Source of the DNA: Clostridia bacterium
GTDB lineage: Bacteria > Bacillota > Clostridia > Christensenellales > Aristaeellaceae
DNA length: 43,701 nucleotides
Reading direction: 5' to 3'
Assembly (NCBI GenBank): GCA_017550745.1
Contig: JAFZOG010000122.1
Coordinates: 1 to 43,701 of the forward strand
The notes below the pieces were generated by a model. The model ran no database searches and was not told where the DNA came from. It saw only the letters and a program-made list of their open reading frames with translations. The stretch's first letter is position 1. Each line of letters begins with the position of its first letter. The position numbers were made by a program, and so were the translations under genes. Positions 15,187 through 26,697 of this stretch are shown here, in pieces.

Positions 15187-16452
15187 TTACGCAATGATTT
15201 TTGAGATATCTTCCGCAGCGCTGTCCAGCGGCAGTTCCTTTTCTTCCTTGGTCTGCATATCCCGCAGTTTGACCGTGCCGCGCTCATATTCCTCGCCGCC
15301 GACGAGGACAACATAGCGCGCGCCGATCTTATCGGCGAATTTAAACTGGGCTTTCAAAGAACGCCCCGCCAGGTCGCAGTCCGCCTTGACGCCCAAATCC
15401 CTTAAGGTCTGGGCGAAAGTGAAGGCGGGGATCTTCATGTCCGCGCCCAGGTTGGCCACGTACACGTCGGTGGTGGAGGGCATTTGAGGCAGCAGATTCT
15501 GGTTTTTCAGCTCCATCAGAATCCGCTCCGCGCCGATGCCGAAGCCCGCCGCCGGGGTGGCGGGGCCGCCCAGCTGCTCCACCAGCCCGTCGTACCGCCC
15601 GCCGCCACAGAGGGCCAGGCCCTCCCGGCCCGCCTGCATGATGATCTCGAACACGGTCTTGGTGTAGTAATCCAGCCCGCGCACGATGTGGGGATCGATT
15701 TCAAAGGGGATGCTCCGGGCGTTCAGAAGCGCCTGCAATTGGGCAAAATGCTCTTTGCACCCATCGCACAGGCAGTCCAGGATCACCGGCGCGTCCTTGA
15801 CGATGGCCTTGCACTTTTCTTCCTTGCAGTCCAGGATGCGCAGGGGATTCTTCTGGAAGCGCTCCTGGCAGGTGGGGCACATATCGTGGATACGTTCGCC
15901 CAGGTATTCTTTCAGCGTCTGGTGGTACCTGGGGCGGCATTCCGGACAGCCGATGGAATTGATGTGTACGCACAGGTTTTTCAGGCCCAGCCCGGTCAGG
16001 AAACCGAACAGGGTGGAAATCAGCTCGGCTTCCACCGTGGGTTCCTTGCCGCCGAAGCATTCCATGCCGAACTGGTGATGCTCCCGCAGCCTTCCGCTCT
16101 GGGGATTTTCATAGCGGAAAATCGGCGCGTTCAGATAATACACCTTGCAGGGAAGCGTATCGGCGAACATATGATTCTCGATAAACGAACGCACAGCCCC
16201 GGCAGTGCCCTCGGGCTTTAAGGTGATGGAGCGGTCGCCCTTATCCTTGAAGGTGTACATTTCCTTCTGCACGATGTCTGTGGTGTCGCCCACGCCGCGC
16301 AGGAACAGTTCGGTATGCTCAAACACGGGCGTCCTGATTTCCCGGTAGCCCGCCTTCGCCGCGGCCTCCCGTTCCTTTTGCTCGATCCATTGCCACAGGT
16401 AGGCGTCCTGGGGAAGCATGTCCCGTGTGCCCTTGGGCGCTTGCGTCAGCAT
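15187..16452 (-). CDS. hisS: Histidyl-tRNA synthetase
   Basis: 421 residues from ATG 16452 behind GAGGAGGG. The start PKGTRDMLP, motif 2 (FRYENPQSGRLREHHQ), the His-binding loop GLDYYTKTVFE and GGGRYDGL are all present, followed by the C-terminal anticodon-binding domain. A Cys-rich stretch between motif 2 and the HisA loop (CPTC, then several paired cysteines) may bind a metal. The hisS-aspS order is common in Firmicutes. It reads from a consensus promoter at 16534-16562 through a short leader that contains a hairpin followed by seven T, so expression may be attenuated. Confidence 0.96.
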   Translation of the reverse strand: MLTQAPKGTRDMLPQDAYLWQWIEQKEREAAAKAGYREIRTPVFEHTELFLRGVGDTTDIVQKEMYTFKDKGDRSITLKPEGTAGAVRSFIENHMFADTLPCKVYYLNAPIFRYENPQSGRLREHHQFGMECFGGKEPTVEAELISTLFGFLTGLGLKNLCVHINSIGCPECRPRYHQTLKEYLGERIHDMCPTCQERFQKNPLRILDCKEEKCKAIVKDAPVILDCLCDGCKEHFAQLQALLNARSIPFEIDPHIVRGLDYYTKTVFEIIMQAGREGLALCGGGRYDGLVEQLGGPATPAAGFGIGAERILMELKNQNLLPQMPSTTDVYVANLGADMKIPAFTFAQTLRDLGVKADCDLAGRSLKAQFKFADKIGARYVVLVGGEEYERGTVKLRDMQTKEEKELPLDSAAEDISKIIA

Positions 16453-16465
16453 AAAATCCCTCCTC

Positions 16466-16495
16466 AAAAAAATACACCCATGCCATGCGCATGGG
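16466..16495 (-). promoter_or_regulatory. Attenuator-like hairpin in the hisS leader
   Basis: A 6-bp stem (16490-16495 with 16477-16482), seven-base loop, then TGTA and seven T on the minus strand, ending next to the hisS ribosome binding site. The stem is short, so termination may be weak. The leader is too short for a T-box. Confidence 0.4.
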
Positions 16496-16533
16496 CGGAA
16501 GCATTTTTTCTCATTGCCCGGATAGGCTTATTC

Positions 16534-16562
16534 ATTATAAAAGGAAATGCCTGTTCTGTCAA
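16534..16562 (-). promoter_or_regulatory. Promoter of hisS-aspS
   Basis: TTGACA (16562-16557), 17-base spacer, TATAAT (16539-16534): a perfect consensus. It overlaps the hairpin at 16545-16578. Confidence 0.85.
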
Positions 16563-16578
16563 TAAAAAACAGGCATTT
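16545..16578 (-). terminator. Probable terminator of the SANT gene, overlapping the hisS promoter
   Basis: An 11-bp perfect stem (16545-16555 with 16568-16578) is followed by CCTTTT on the minus strand, nine bases after the stop codon of the gene at 16587. Its loop contains the hisS -35 region. Confidence 0.55.
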
Positions 16579-16586
16579 CTGCTGAT

Positions 16587-17357
16587 TTATCCGGATACGG
16601 CTTCCAATTTGGCGATTTGCTGCGCCAGATTTTCGCAAAACGCGGGCAGCAGTCCCGGGCGTTCCTCGGGCGGATAGCCAAGGAAATCCTTGCATTCACC
16701 GACCGCAGCTTTGACGGCAAGCTGTAAATCCTCCAGCCGCATCATCAGCAAATCCCTTTGCACCTTAAGCCGGTCGCTTTCCGACGGATCATTTTTCACA
16801 GCCCGGCGGACAAGAGCGGCCAGGCCGCTTAAAATCAACCGTACGTCCGGATCGGCACTCTGGAAGGAAAGGGGAGCCGTTTCTGTGGATGGGGGAATCG
16901 GCTGTACCGCCACGGTCATATCGGGACAAGGCTGGCCCGCGTCCTTTAACTCCTGGCAAATCTGTTCGATCAGGTCGGGGCGTTTCCGAAGCAGCGCTCG
17001 GTACTTGTTCTGATAGCGCAGCATCAGCGTTTTGTCCCCGTTGGACAGATCCATAACCGATGCCCGCACCGATTGGCCCTGGCCTTTCGCCGCCAGGATG
17101 TGCCAAAGGAGGTCGTGTATCTCTTCATCACTGAACGTTTCAAAGGCCGCGGCGCGCTTGCATTCCTCGCCGCCCTGCTCCCGCAGCTGCAAATAATAAT
17201 AATTCCGCACGCTGTTGGGCTTTCGGCCCAGGGTCTCCCCCATGCGCTCGAACACCGCCCGCAGCGGCGCGCCGGTGTCCGCAGCCTGGCGCACCTCTTT
17301 CCACAGCTTATCCGTTTCTTCCTGGCTCCAGCCGTTATGGGTTATATGCAGGTCCAT
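16587..17357 (-). CDS. SANT/Myb-like DNA-binding protein, RsfA-like
   Basis: 256 residues from ATG 17357 behind GGAGGATA. Residues 5-60 form a SANT/Myb-type helix-turn-helix (GWSQEETDKLW, then GRKPNSVRNYYY). The middle is variable and Pro-rich, and the C-terminal ~80 residues are predicted helical. The N-terminus resembles the RsfA family, prespore regulators in Bacillus, so a sporulation role is possible. A CATACTAT motif upstream (near 17395) loosely resembles a sporulation sigma -10 box, but the -35 spacing is off. Family assignment is moderately sure; the function is not. Confidence 0.7.
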   Translation of the reverse strand: MDLHITHNGWSQEETDKLWKEVRQAADTGAPLRAVFERMGETLGRKPNSVRNYYYLQLREQGGEECKRAAAFETFSDEEIHDLLWHILAAKGQGQSVRASVMDLSNGDKTLMLRYQNKYRALLRKRPDLIEQICQELKDAGQPCPDMTVAVQPIPPSTETAPLSFQSADPDVRLILSGLAALVRRAVKNDPSESDRLKVQRDLLMMRLEDLQLAVKAAVGECKDFLGYPPEERPGLLPAFCENLAQQIAKLEAVSG

Positions 17358-17442
17358 GTCGCATATCCTCCGCCATGTTATTTCCTTCCATAGTATGCGC
17401 GAAGGAGGGAAAGAATATGCATACAAAACAGCGTAAAAAAGT

Positions 17443-17997
17443 TCACTGATCCAGCTGGATGATCTTCGCGCCCATCAGATCCGCTTCCGCGGCGTCATGC
17501 ACGGACAGAACGGTGCTCGGGAATACACCCCTGATTCGCTCGGCAATCCGCTTCCGCAGCGCATCGTCCAAGCCTTTGAAGGGCTCGTCCAGCAGCAGTA
17601 TATCCCCGCCGAAAGCCATTGCCCGGGCCAAGGCCACCCGCCGCTGCATCCCGCCGCTCATTGCATGGGGCATTTGCGATATATCCGGGATTTCCATCTG
17701 GCGCAGCCAATATTCCGCCTTTTCCGAATTGCTGACCAATTCTACGTTCTTTTGCGCCGTCAGCCAGGGCAGCAGGCGGTCCTCCTGAAACAGGACCGAA
17801 ATTTTTTTATTCTCCAGCCCGGATATTTCTCCCGTGTCAATCGCTTTCAGTCCTGCCAGCACCCGCAGCAGGGTCGTTTTTCCATAACCCGAGGGCGCCA
17901 TCACAGCCACCGCGCCGGTATCCGGAAAGGCCAGCGACAGGTCATCCAGCACCTTTTTTTCGGGATATCCGGCTGTGACATGGGAAAGGCGAATCAT
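17443..17997 (-). CDS. ABC importer ATPase, NitT/TauT type
   Basis: 184 residues from ATG 17997, overlapping the permease stop by four bases. Walker A reads APSGYGKTT (Ala in place of the usual first Gly), the Q-loop is in LFQEDRLLPW, the signature is MSGGMQRR and Walker B is DILLLDEP, with the switch His in VHDAAEA. The QEDRLLPW pattern is typical of SsuB/TauB/NitT ATPases. It is short for the family (usually ~240), lacking the C-terminal extension. The substrate is unknown. No binding protein gene is nearby. Confidence 0.9.
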   Translation of the reverse strand: MIRLSHVTAGYPEKKVLDDLSLAFPDTGAVAVMAPSGYGKTTLLRVLAGLKAIDTGEISGLENKKISVLFQEDRLLPWLTAQKNVELVSNSEKAEYWLRQMEIPDISQMPHAMSGGMQRRVALARAMAFGGDILLLDEPFKGLDDALRKRIAERIRGVFPSTVLSVHDAAEADLMGAKIIQLDQ

Positions 17998-18743
17998 TTT
18001 CCTACCCCCTTCCGCTTCCGCGCCATCGCTTTCAATCCCGCTTCCAGCCCCATGGACAGCAGGACCACCGTCAGCGTCCAGGCGAACAGATCGGGGTATT
18101 CCAGATAGTTTTTCGCGTCGCTCAGATGCTTGCCCACGGAGTCCGGCGTCAGGGCAATCACCTCTGCCGCGATGCCGCTCTTCCAGGCAAAGCCCAGCCC
18201 CGTCATGCACGCTGCCATGAATGCGGGGCGTACCGAAGGCGCGTACAGATAACGGATTTTCTTCCAGCGGGAGAAGCGGTATACAGCTGCCATTTCGATG
18301 AAATCTCCGTCCACCGCGTTAAGCGCTTCCTGAACGGCTGTCCAGATGATGGGCAGCACCATGAGAAATGAAATGAACACCGGCACGCTCCCGCGCCTGA
18401 GCCACAGCCATACCAGCAGGATAAAGGAAGAAACCGGCGTGGCGCGTATCACCGTGCGCAGCGGAGACAGCAGCATTTCAACGCCCTTCAGCCAATGGCA
18501 TCCCACTGCCAGCAGCACGCCCGCCATCACCGCAAAGCAGTACCCCAGCGCCACCCGCAGCAAGGTAAACGCCACGCTCCGCCAAAAGGCTTCCGTGCTG
18601 CACAGCCGCAGAAAAGCCAGGGCCGTTTCTCCAGGCCCCGGCAAAAGCTTCGGCAGGCCCACCGCCTTGGCAATGGCCCACCATACGCCGACCCAGAATA
18701 AAGCGATCAGCAGCCGGCGCAACGCTGTCCTTGCCCGGTTCAT
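17994..18743 (-). CDS. ABC importer permease, NitT/TauT type
   Basis: 249 residues with about six membrane helices and the EAA-type cytoplasmic loop around GDFIEMAAVYRFSRWKK. It belongs to the SsuC/TauC-like permeases used for sulfonates, nitrate, taurine or thiamine precursors. It overlaps the ATPase gene and the upstream phosphatase gene by four bases each (ATGA), so all three are translationally coupled. A substrate-binding protein is missing in the window, so it must be encoded elsewhere or the system is unusual. Confidence 0.9.
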   Translation of the reverse strand: MNRARTALRRLLIALFWVGVWWAIAKAVGLPKLLPGPGETALAFLRLCSTEAFWRSVAFTLLRVALGYCFAVMAGVLLAVGCHWLKGVEMLLSPLRTVIRATPVSSFILLVWLWLRRGSVPVFISFLMVLPIIWTAVQEALNAVDGDFIEMAAVYRFSRWKKIRYLYAPSVRPAFMAACMTGLGFAWKSGIAAEVIALTPDSVGKHLSDAKNYLEYPDLFAWTLTVVLLSMGLEAGLKAMARKRKGVGK

Positions 18744-19531
18744 AAATAGGGAATCATATCGGCCAGCCGTCCAAAGGTCAGGCCGGGCTTGATGGGCGAT
18801 TCTTCCGCCATCTGCTTCGTCGTTTCACCGCTCATCACCAAAATGGACAGCATGCCGAAATTCACGCCGGTGGCGATATCGGTGTACAGCCTGTCCCCTA
18901 CCATGGCCATTTCTTCTTTTTTCAGGCCGGTGACGCGCAGGGTCTCTTCTACGATACCGCTGTTGGGCTTGCCGATGATCACCTCCGGTTCGCGGCCCGT
19001 GCTGGCTTTTACATAAGCGATGGTAGCGCCGATGTCGGGGATGAAGCCTGTTTCCGTGGGGCAGTTGAAGTCCGGGTGCGTAGCGATGTAAGGAAGGCCG
19101 GCGCGCACATGGTCGCACAGCAGGGTCATTTTATGGTAATCCAGCTCCGTGTCAAAAGCGATCAGCACGTAGTCGGGATGCTCCTGGTCGATTTCCACGC
19201 CCAGCGCTTCCATTTCCTTGGTTTCGATGGCGTTTGCCAGCAGGAAGGCTTTTTTGCCGGGAAAGCGGTTCTTTACATACCGGGCTGCCGCCTGACCGCT
19301 GGTGAGGATGTTTCGGTATTGGGGCGGAACGCCCATACGAGCCAGCTTTTCCTTGTAAAAATCCGCTGACTTGGAGGAGTTGTTGGTCAAAAACAGGCAC
19401 TGCCTCCCTGTGCGCCCCAGGGCATCCAGGAAATCCAGCGATCCGTCGATCAGCTGGTTGCCCAGATAGAATGTGCCGTCCATATCCAGCAGGAAACAGC
19501 GGATGCCAGCCAAACGTTTCCGAATGTCCAT
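18740..19531 (-). CDS. HAD-superfamily IIA phosphatase, NagD-like
   Basis: 263 residues. The nucleophile motif DMDGT is at 16-20, motif 2 is LTNNSSKS, the lysine motif lies in IIGKPN and the last acidic motif is MVGDRLYTDIATG. This is the NagD/p-nitrophenylphosphatase group, which acts on small phosphorylated metabolites. The ATG at 19531 lies two bases after the truB stop. Its physiological substrate is not evident, and the coupling to the ABC genes does not settle it. Confidence 0.92.
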   Translation of the reverse strand: MDIRKRLAGIRCFLLDMDGTFYLGNQLIDGSLDFLDALGRTGRQCLFLTNNSSKSADFYKEKLARMGVPPQYRNILTSGQAAARYVKNRFPGKKAFLLANAIETKEMEALGVEIDQEHPDYVLIAFDTELDYHKMTLLCDHVRAGLPYIATHPDFNCPTETGFIPDIGATIAYVKASTGREPEVIIGKPNSGIVEETLRVTGLKKEEMAMVGDRLYTDIATGVNFGMLSILVMSGETTKQMAEESPIKPGLTFGRLADMIPYL

Positions 19532-19532
19532 T

Positions 19533-20417
19533 TCAATTTCCTCCCGTCAATCCAAGGTCAAATCGGATGATCCCGCCTGTTTTATGCGCAACGCCCACCA
19601 GTACGCCGTCCGCATACACCCGCACAGGCCGGTTTTCCAAAAGCCCGGGCATGATGCCTGCCGGCAGCTTGCCGCCGTTTCTCCCCAGCTTCCATAGGTG
19701 CTCCGGCAAGTCCAGCCGGGCCAGCGGCTGCAGGGGGTAATCCATCGGAAGAAGGAGGCTTTCCATCTTCCCCTGCTCCTTTGCCGCGAACACCTCTTCC
19801 AGGGTCACGGCATGCTCGATGGAAAACGCGCCATGCCTTGTGCGCAGCAGGAAACGCATATGGGCGGGCGCGCCTAATGCCTGCCCGATGTCGTGGCACA
19901 GGGTGCGGATATAGGTGCCGCTGCCGCAGTCCACGGCCAGCATGAAACCGTCAGGCCCGGTTTGCTCCTGCAATTCCAGCATACGGATCGATGCGGGGCG
20001 CGGCTTGGTCTCCACGTCGAATCCCTGCCGCGCCAGCTCATACAGCGGCACGCCGTCCCGCTTTAATGCGGAATAAGCGGGAGGGCACTGCATGATCTCG
20101 CCCCTGAACGCAGGCAAAACAGCGAGGATCTCTTCCCTGCGCGGCACCCGCGTTTGGCTTTCGATGATGACGCCCTGGGCATCCTGGGTATCCGTAGCGC
20201 CGGAAAACGCGATCTGTGCAATATAACTCTTGCTCTTATCCGCGAAGTAGTCCAGCAGCCGCGCCGCCCGGCCCACCATGATCGGCAGCACGCCGGCGGC
20301 TTCCGGGTCCAGCGTGCCCGCGTGGCCGGCCTTTTCCCCGGTCAGGCGCTTGATGACCGCTGCCGCTGCCCCGGATGACATGCCTGGCGGTTTCAGCAGG
20401 TTGATAAAACCGTTCAT
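19533..20417 (-). CDS. truB: tRNA pseudouridine-55 synthase
   Basis: 294 residues. KPPGMSS at the start, the catalytic Asp in GHAGTLDPEA, and SGTYIRTLCHDIG are all present, followed by a C-terminal PUA-like region. It converts U55 in the T arm of tRNAs to pseudouridine. The ATG overlaps the nrnA stop by four bases. It is part of the conserved rimP-to-truB translation operon. Confidence 0.96.
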   Translation of the reverse strand: MNGFINLLKPPGMSSGAAAAVIKRLTGEKAGHAGTLDPEAAGVLPIMVGRAARLLDYFADKSKSYIAQIAFSGATDTQDAQGVIIESQTRVPRREEILAVLPAFRGEIMQCPPAYSALKRDGVPLYELARQGFDVETKPRPASIRMLELQEQTGPDGFMLAVDCGSGTYIRTLCHDIGQALGAPAHMRFLLRTRHGAFSIEHAVTLEEVFAAKEQGKMESLLLPMDYPLQPLARLDLPEHLWKLGRNGGKLPAGIMPGLLENRPVRVYADGVLVGVAHKTGGIIRFDLGLTGGN

Positions 20418-21421
20418 TCGTTATCCTCAATCAACTGTACCAAATCTTTTTCCAGCGATTCACAAACCTTGTCCAGCGTTCCCGGATAACGCAGCCCGGC
20501 CGCCTGTTTATGCCCGCCTCCGCCATACTTTTGCGCGATCGCGGACACATCCAGCGGGGGGATGGAACGCAGGCTGGCCTTTATTTCGCCGCCTTTCCGT
20601 TCCTCTGCCAAAAAAACAGCACGCACGCCGGGGATATTCAGCGCGAAATTAACGATGTCGGCATTATGCTCAGGCATCGCTTGTGCGTCACAATAATCCT
20701 GGGCGGTGATCTTCATACAGGCGCATTGACCTCTCCCAAAGATTTTCAGGGACGTCAGCGCCTTTCCCAGCAGCCTTGCGCTCGGTTCCGCCCGCAGCAG
20801 ATGCAGCGCCCGGGCGTTTTCTTCCAGTTCAAGCCCCGCATCCATTAGTTCCGCCATGATTTCAAACGCTTCCGAAGTGGTGTTTGGCTGGACAAAATTG
20901 CCTGTATCCATGCTGATCGCGCAGTATAAACAGGAAGCGATGTCTTTTGTCAATTTTACGTCCAATTCCCGCATGAGCCTGCGCACCAAACAGCCCGCAG
21001 CCGAAGCCTTTCCGTCCACCACGTTGTACCGCGCGTAGCCCGGATTGTCGCCGTGGTGATCCATCTGCATGGTAACAGGCGCGGCAAGAAACGCCTGCGC
21101 GCAAGCGCCCATGCGTTCCAAGGAAGCGGCATCAACGGAGAGGGCGGCATCGAACGATTTTTCCTTCAATGCTTCTTCGTTCACGATCTCTCCGGCGCAG
21201 GGCAAAAACCGAAACTGCATCGGTACAGGGTCGCCGCAGGCCATGGTCACCTGTTTTCCCAGCGCTTTCAACACCAGGCCCGCGGCAGCCAGAGAGCCGA
21301 TGGCGTCTCCGTCCGGAGAAATATGGGTGCACACGAAGATGCTGTTCGCGTTTTTGATCGCGGACAGCATTTCAGGCGGAAACTCAGTTTTCCTTTTCTT
21401 CTTCCCTGGGCTCCTCTCCAT
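20414..21421 (-). CDS. nrnA: DHH-family oligoribonuclease/pAp phosphatase
   Basis: 335 residues from ATG 21421 behind AGGAGGAGGA; the gene begins inside the last 38 bases of rbfA. Motifs are HISPDGDAIGS, DAASLERM and MDHHGDN in the DHH domain, and GGGGHKQAAG in the DHHA1 domain. It degrades very short RNAs and pAp using manganese. Its position between rbfA and truB is typical of Firmicutes. Confidence 0.95.
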   Translation of the reverse strand: MERSPGKKKRKTEFPPEMLSAIKNANSIFVCTHISPDGDAIGSLAAAGLVLKALGKQVTMACGDPVPMQFRFLPCAGEIVNEEALKEKSFDAALSVDAASLERMGACAQAFLAAPVTMQMDHHGDNPGYARYNVVDGKASAAGCLVRRLMRELDVKLTKDIASCLYCAISMDTGNFVQPNTTSEAFEIMAELMDAGLELEENARALHLLRAEPSARLLGKALTSLKIFGRGQCACMKITAQDYCDAQAMPEHNADIVNFALNIPGVRAVFLAEERKGGEIKASLRSIPPLDVSAIAQKYGGGGHKQAAGLRYPGTLDKVCESLEKDLVQLIEDNE

Positions 21422-21773
21422 GGGAATCCTCCTCCTGGGGGATGACGTTTTTGAGTACCTGGGCGATATGCGCGCCGTAAGCGATATTCCGATCCCGCTC
21501 AAAAAGAAGCTCGGGCGTATACCGCAAATCGACGCGCAGGCCCAATTCATGCCGGATATATCCTGCCGCTTTTTTCAGCGCTTTGATCATTTCATCCGCT
21601 TTATCGTCTTCCAGCACGCTCACGTATACTTTGGCCCACCGAAGGTCGCGGGTCACGTCCGCGCGGGTCACGGCATAGGTGCCGGAAATGCGCGGGTCGT
21701 TCATGTCCCGGATGATTGCGTCGACGGCATGGCGCACTTCTTCCGAAATCCGGTCAATGCGAAAACTGCTCAA
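21384..21773 (-). CDS. rbfA: 30S ribosome-binding factor A
   Basis: About 129 residues if the TTG at 21773 is the start; the family begins with R-I-D-R-x-S-E-E very close to the N-terminus, as here, and GAAAGGAAA lies just upstream. An in-frame GTG at 21860 would add ~29 residues unlike the family. The KH-like fold with DPRIS and the RYTPELLFERD region is complete. The C-terminus is acidic and overlaps nrnA by 38 bases. It helps mature the 16S rRNA 5' end in cold-sensitive assembly. Confidence 0.88.
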   Translation of the reverse strand: MSSFRIDRISEEVRHAVDAIIRDMNDPRISGTYAVTRADVTRDLRWAKVYVSVLEDDKADEMIKALKKAAGYIRHELGLRVDLRYTPELLFERDRNIAYGAHIAQVLKNVIPQEEDSHGEEPREEEKEN

Positions 21774-21920
21774 TTTCTTTTTCCTTTCTACTGGGATTTC
21801 CGAGAAAGCTATAAGGAACTCACCTTCTGCCCGAATATTGATTCCTTTCGTAAAAAACACGGGGAATCAATTCGGCGTCCGCAATCCTGTTCCATTCCGT
21901 ACAGGTTTTCTCGGAAAGGC

Positions 21921-21959
21921 ACGGAAAACCTTTCTTTTCCGAAAAGAAAGGTTTTCCGT
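21921..21959. repeat. Perfect 18-bp inverted repeat between infB and rbfA
   Basis: Arms 21921-21938 and 21942-21959 are exactly complementary with a three-base loop. A TTTTT run follows on the plus strand and a matching A-run precedes it on the minus strand, so it is terminator-shaped only for plus-strand transcription, where no gene exists. In the minus transcript it would be an AU-rich stem between two co-transcribed genes, possibly an RNase III or stability element. Confidence 0.7.
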
Positions 21960-21973
21960 TTTTCACGCGGGCG

Positions 21974-24829
<2,856 letters not shown>

Positions 24830-24877
24830 TCGATGCTTGCACCCCCGCACTTGGCTTTAATCATATCGCTTATGAGT

Positions 24878-25189
24878 TTAATTTGTTTCTTTATGGCCGG
24901 ACAGCAATTCCAGCATCCGCGCGGCCAGATTTCCTTTTCTGACGGCGGCCGCGATGCGGCCATCCCTTCCGCAGGCCTGGGAAATTTCCCCTTCCGGCAC
25001 CGTAAATGCCGGCACACTGCGAAACGCGCAGGCATCCAGGAGCTTTTTTCTCGTCCCTTCCGAAGCTCCCGCGTCAAGCAGCAGCAGCGCTGCTTTCCCG
25101 GCGCGGATCTCCTGGAGCGCGATGTCGGCCCCCAGCGCCGTCTGCCCGGCGCGGCAGGCCAGGCCCAGCAATCCGGCAACGGCGCTCAT
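24878..25189 (-). CDS. L7Ae-family RNA-binding protein (YlxQ-like)
   Basis: 103 residues from ATG 25189 behind GGAGGGGGAGG, overlapping the ylxR stop by four bases. The sequence has the L7Ae/L30e fold pattern (GLLGLACRAGQTALG, ALLLLDAGAS, a late Gly/Ile-rich strand) and binds kink-turn RNA in relatives. Its place between ylxR and infB is the standard one in Firmicutes. Confidence 0.9.
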   Translation of the reverse strand: MSAVAGLLGLACRAGQTALGADIALQEIRAGKAALLLLDAGASEGTRKKLLDACAFRSVPAFTVPEGEISQACGRDGRIAAAVRKGNLAARMLELLSGHKETN

Positions 25190-25464
25190 GCCTCCCCCTC
25201 CAGTTCCTTCAGCGCCTCCAACAGGGAAGCATGGGTTTCCTCGCCGAGGGGACATTCAAAAGCGCGCTCCAGCTGCTTTTGCTTGATCGCCCGTTTCAGG
25301 CAGTCCGCCGAACGGCACACATAAGCGCCGCGTCCCGGTTTTCGTCCTGTCGTGTCGATGGATACGATGCCTTCAGGCGAGCGCACCACCCGCAGCAGTT
25401 CTTTTTTCGGCTTCATTTCCCGGCAGCCCACGCACATCCGCATGGGCACCTTTTTTTCCTTCAT
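25186..25464 (-). CDS. ylxR: YlxR-family nucleic-acid-binding protein
   Basis: 92 residues from ATG 25464. RMCVGCREMKPKKEL and GRGAYVC are the family hallmarks. YlxR is a small basic protein always encoded between nusA and infB; in clostridia it has been linked to RNase P and to transcriptional control. It overlaps the next gene by four bases. Confidence 0.93.
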   Translation of the reverse strand: MKEKKVPMRMCVGCREMKPKKELLRVVRSPEGIVSIDTTGRKPGRGAYVCRSADCLKRAIKQKQLERAFECPLGEETHASLLEALKELEGEA

Positions 25465-25476
25465 AAAATGAACCTC

Positions 25477-26649
25477 TTACATGGTTTCGTCTTCGCCGAT
25501 TTCAGGATGCTTGTCGTAATCCTCGAAATGATCCGCGATGATGGAACCGCTGCCCTCCGGAATGCTGGTTGCTTCCTGAGCCAGCAGCTCGTTGTACTGC
25601 GTCTGGGACTTGATATCGATTTTCCAGCCCGTCAGCTTGGCGGCGAGGCGGGCGTTCTGGCCTTCCTTGCCGATGGCCAGGGAAAGCTGGTTGTCCGGCA
25701 CAACGACGCGGCAGATTTTCTCCTCGTCGGACTGGAGCACCTGCTCCACGAACGCGGGGTTCAGGGCGTTGGCCACAAACTCGGCAGGATCGGCGGACCA
25801 CTTGATGATGTCGATCTTTTCGTTCTTGAGTTCGCTGACCACCTTATCCACGCGGCTGCCCCGGGGGCCGACACACGCGCCCACCGGATCGATCATGGCG
25901 TCGTTGGAGGCCACGGCCATCTTTGTGCGGCTGCCCGCCTCACGGGCAATGGATTTGATCTGCACCACGCCGGTGGCGATTTCGGGCACTTCCATTTCAA
26001 ACAGGCGCTTTACCAGGCCGGGATGGATGCGGCTCACCGCCACCTGCGGCGTGCGGGCGGCGTCTTTATTGGCGCGGTAGACCTGCAAGACGTAAACCTT
26101 GATATGGTCGCCGGAATGGTATTCTTCGCCCGGCATGAACTCGGAGGCGTCCAGGAAGCCGTGGGTGCGGCCCAGCTCGACATACACGCCCTTCGGCTCC
26201 ACGCGCTCCACGATGCCGGTAAGGATCTCGTTTTCCTTTTCAATATATTCGTCGTAGATTTTGCCCTTTTCCACGTCCTGGAGGCGCTGGCGAATGACCT
26301 GCTTGGCGGTCTGCGCAGCCACCCGGCCAAAATCAGCAGGCGTCACGTCCATTTCCACGATATCGCCCAGTTCGTAATTGGGAGAAAGCTTCCGGGCTTC
26401 TTCGAGAGAAATCTGCTGATTCTCATCCTCCACTTCCTCCGAGACGACCTTGCGGGCAAAAATCTGCACGTCGTGCTCCCTGCTCAGCACCACGGAAAGA
26501 TTGAGCGGCGTATTCGCGCTCCGCTTCAAATATCTGCGGTAGGCGGCCTTGCAGCCCTCCTCCACCGCGCTGACGATCTGATCCACGCTGATATCCTTCG
26601 CTTTAGCCAGCGCTTCGATCGCGTCCATCATTTCTGATTTGCGTGCCAT
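25477..26649 (-). CDS. nusA: Transcription termination/antitermination factor NusA
   Basis: 390 residues: N-terminal RNA-polymerase-binding domain (1-130), S1 domain (~135-200, TGIVERVEPKGVYVELG), then two KH domains with GPRGSRVDKV and IGKEGQNARLAAKL. It lacks the C-terminal acidic repeats of enteric NusA, as usual for Firmicutes. The gene follows rimP by 48 bases in the operon. Confidence 0.97.
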   Translation of the reverse strand: MARKSEMMDAIEALAKAKDISVDQIVSAVEEGCKAAYRRYLKRSANTPLNLSVVLSREHDVQIFARKVVSEEVEDENQQISLEEARKLSPNYELGDIVEMDVTPADFGRVAAQTAKQVIRQRLQDVEKGKIYDEYIEKENEILTGIVERVEPKGVYVELGRTHGFLDASEFMPGEEYHSGDHIKVYVLQVYRANKDAARTPQVAVSRIHPGLVKRLFEMEVPEIATGVVQIKSIAREAGSRTKMAVASNDAMIDPVGACVGPRGSRVDKVVSELKNEKIDIIKWSADPAEFVANALNPAFVEQVLQSDEEKICRVVVPDNQLSLAIGKEGQNARLAAKLTGWKIDIKSQTQYNELLAQEATSIPEGSGSIIADHFEDYDKHPEIGEDETM

Positions 26650-26697
26650 ATCGTTTTACCTGTCCTTCCTTTATTATCCGCTTTGATCCCGATTGCC

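Noticed and set aside
16453-16556. T-box riboswitch upstream of hisS
   Set aside because: The leader is only about 70 bases, with no T-box consensus (TGGNACC-like) sequence or stem I.
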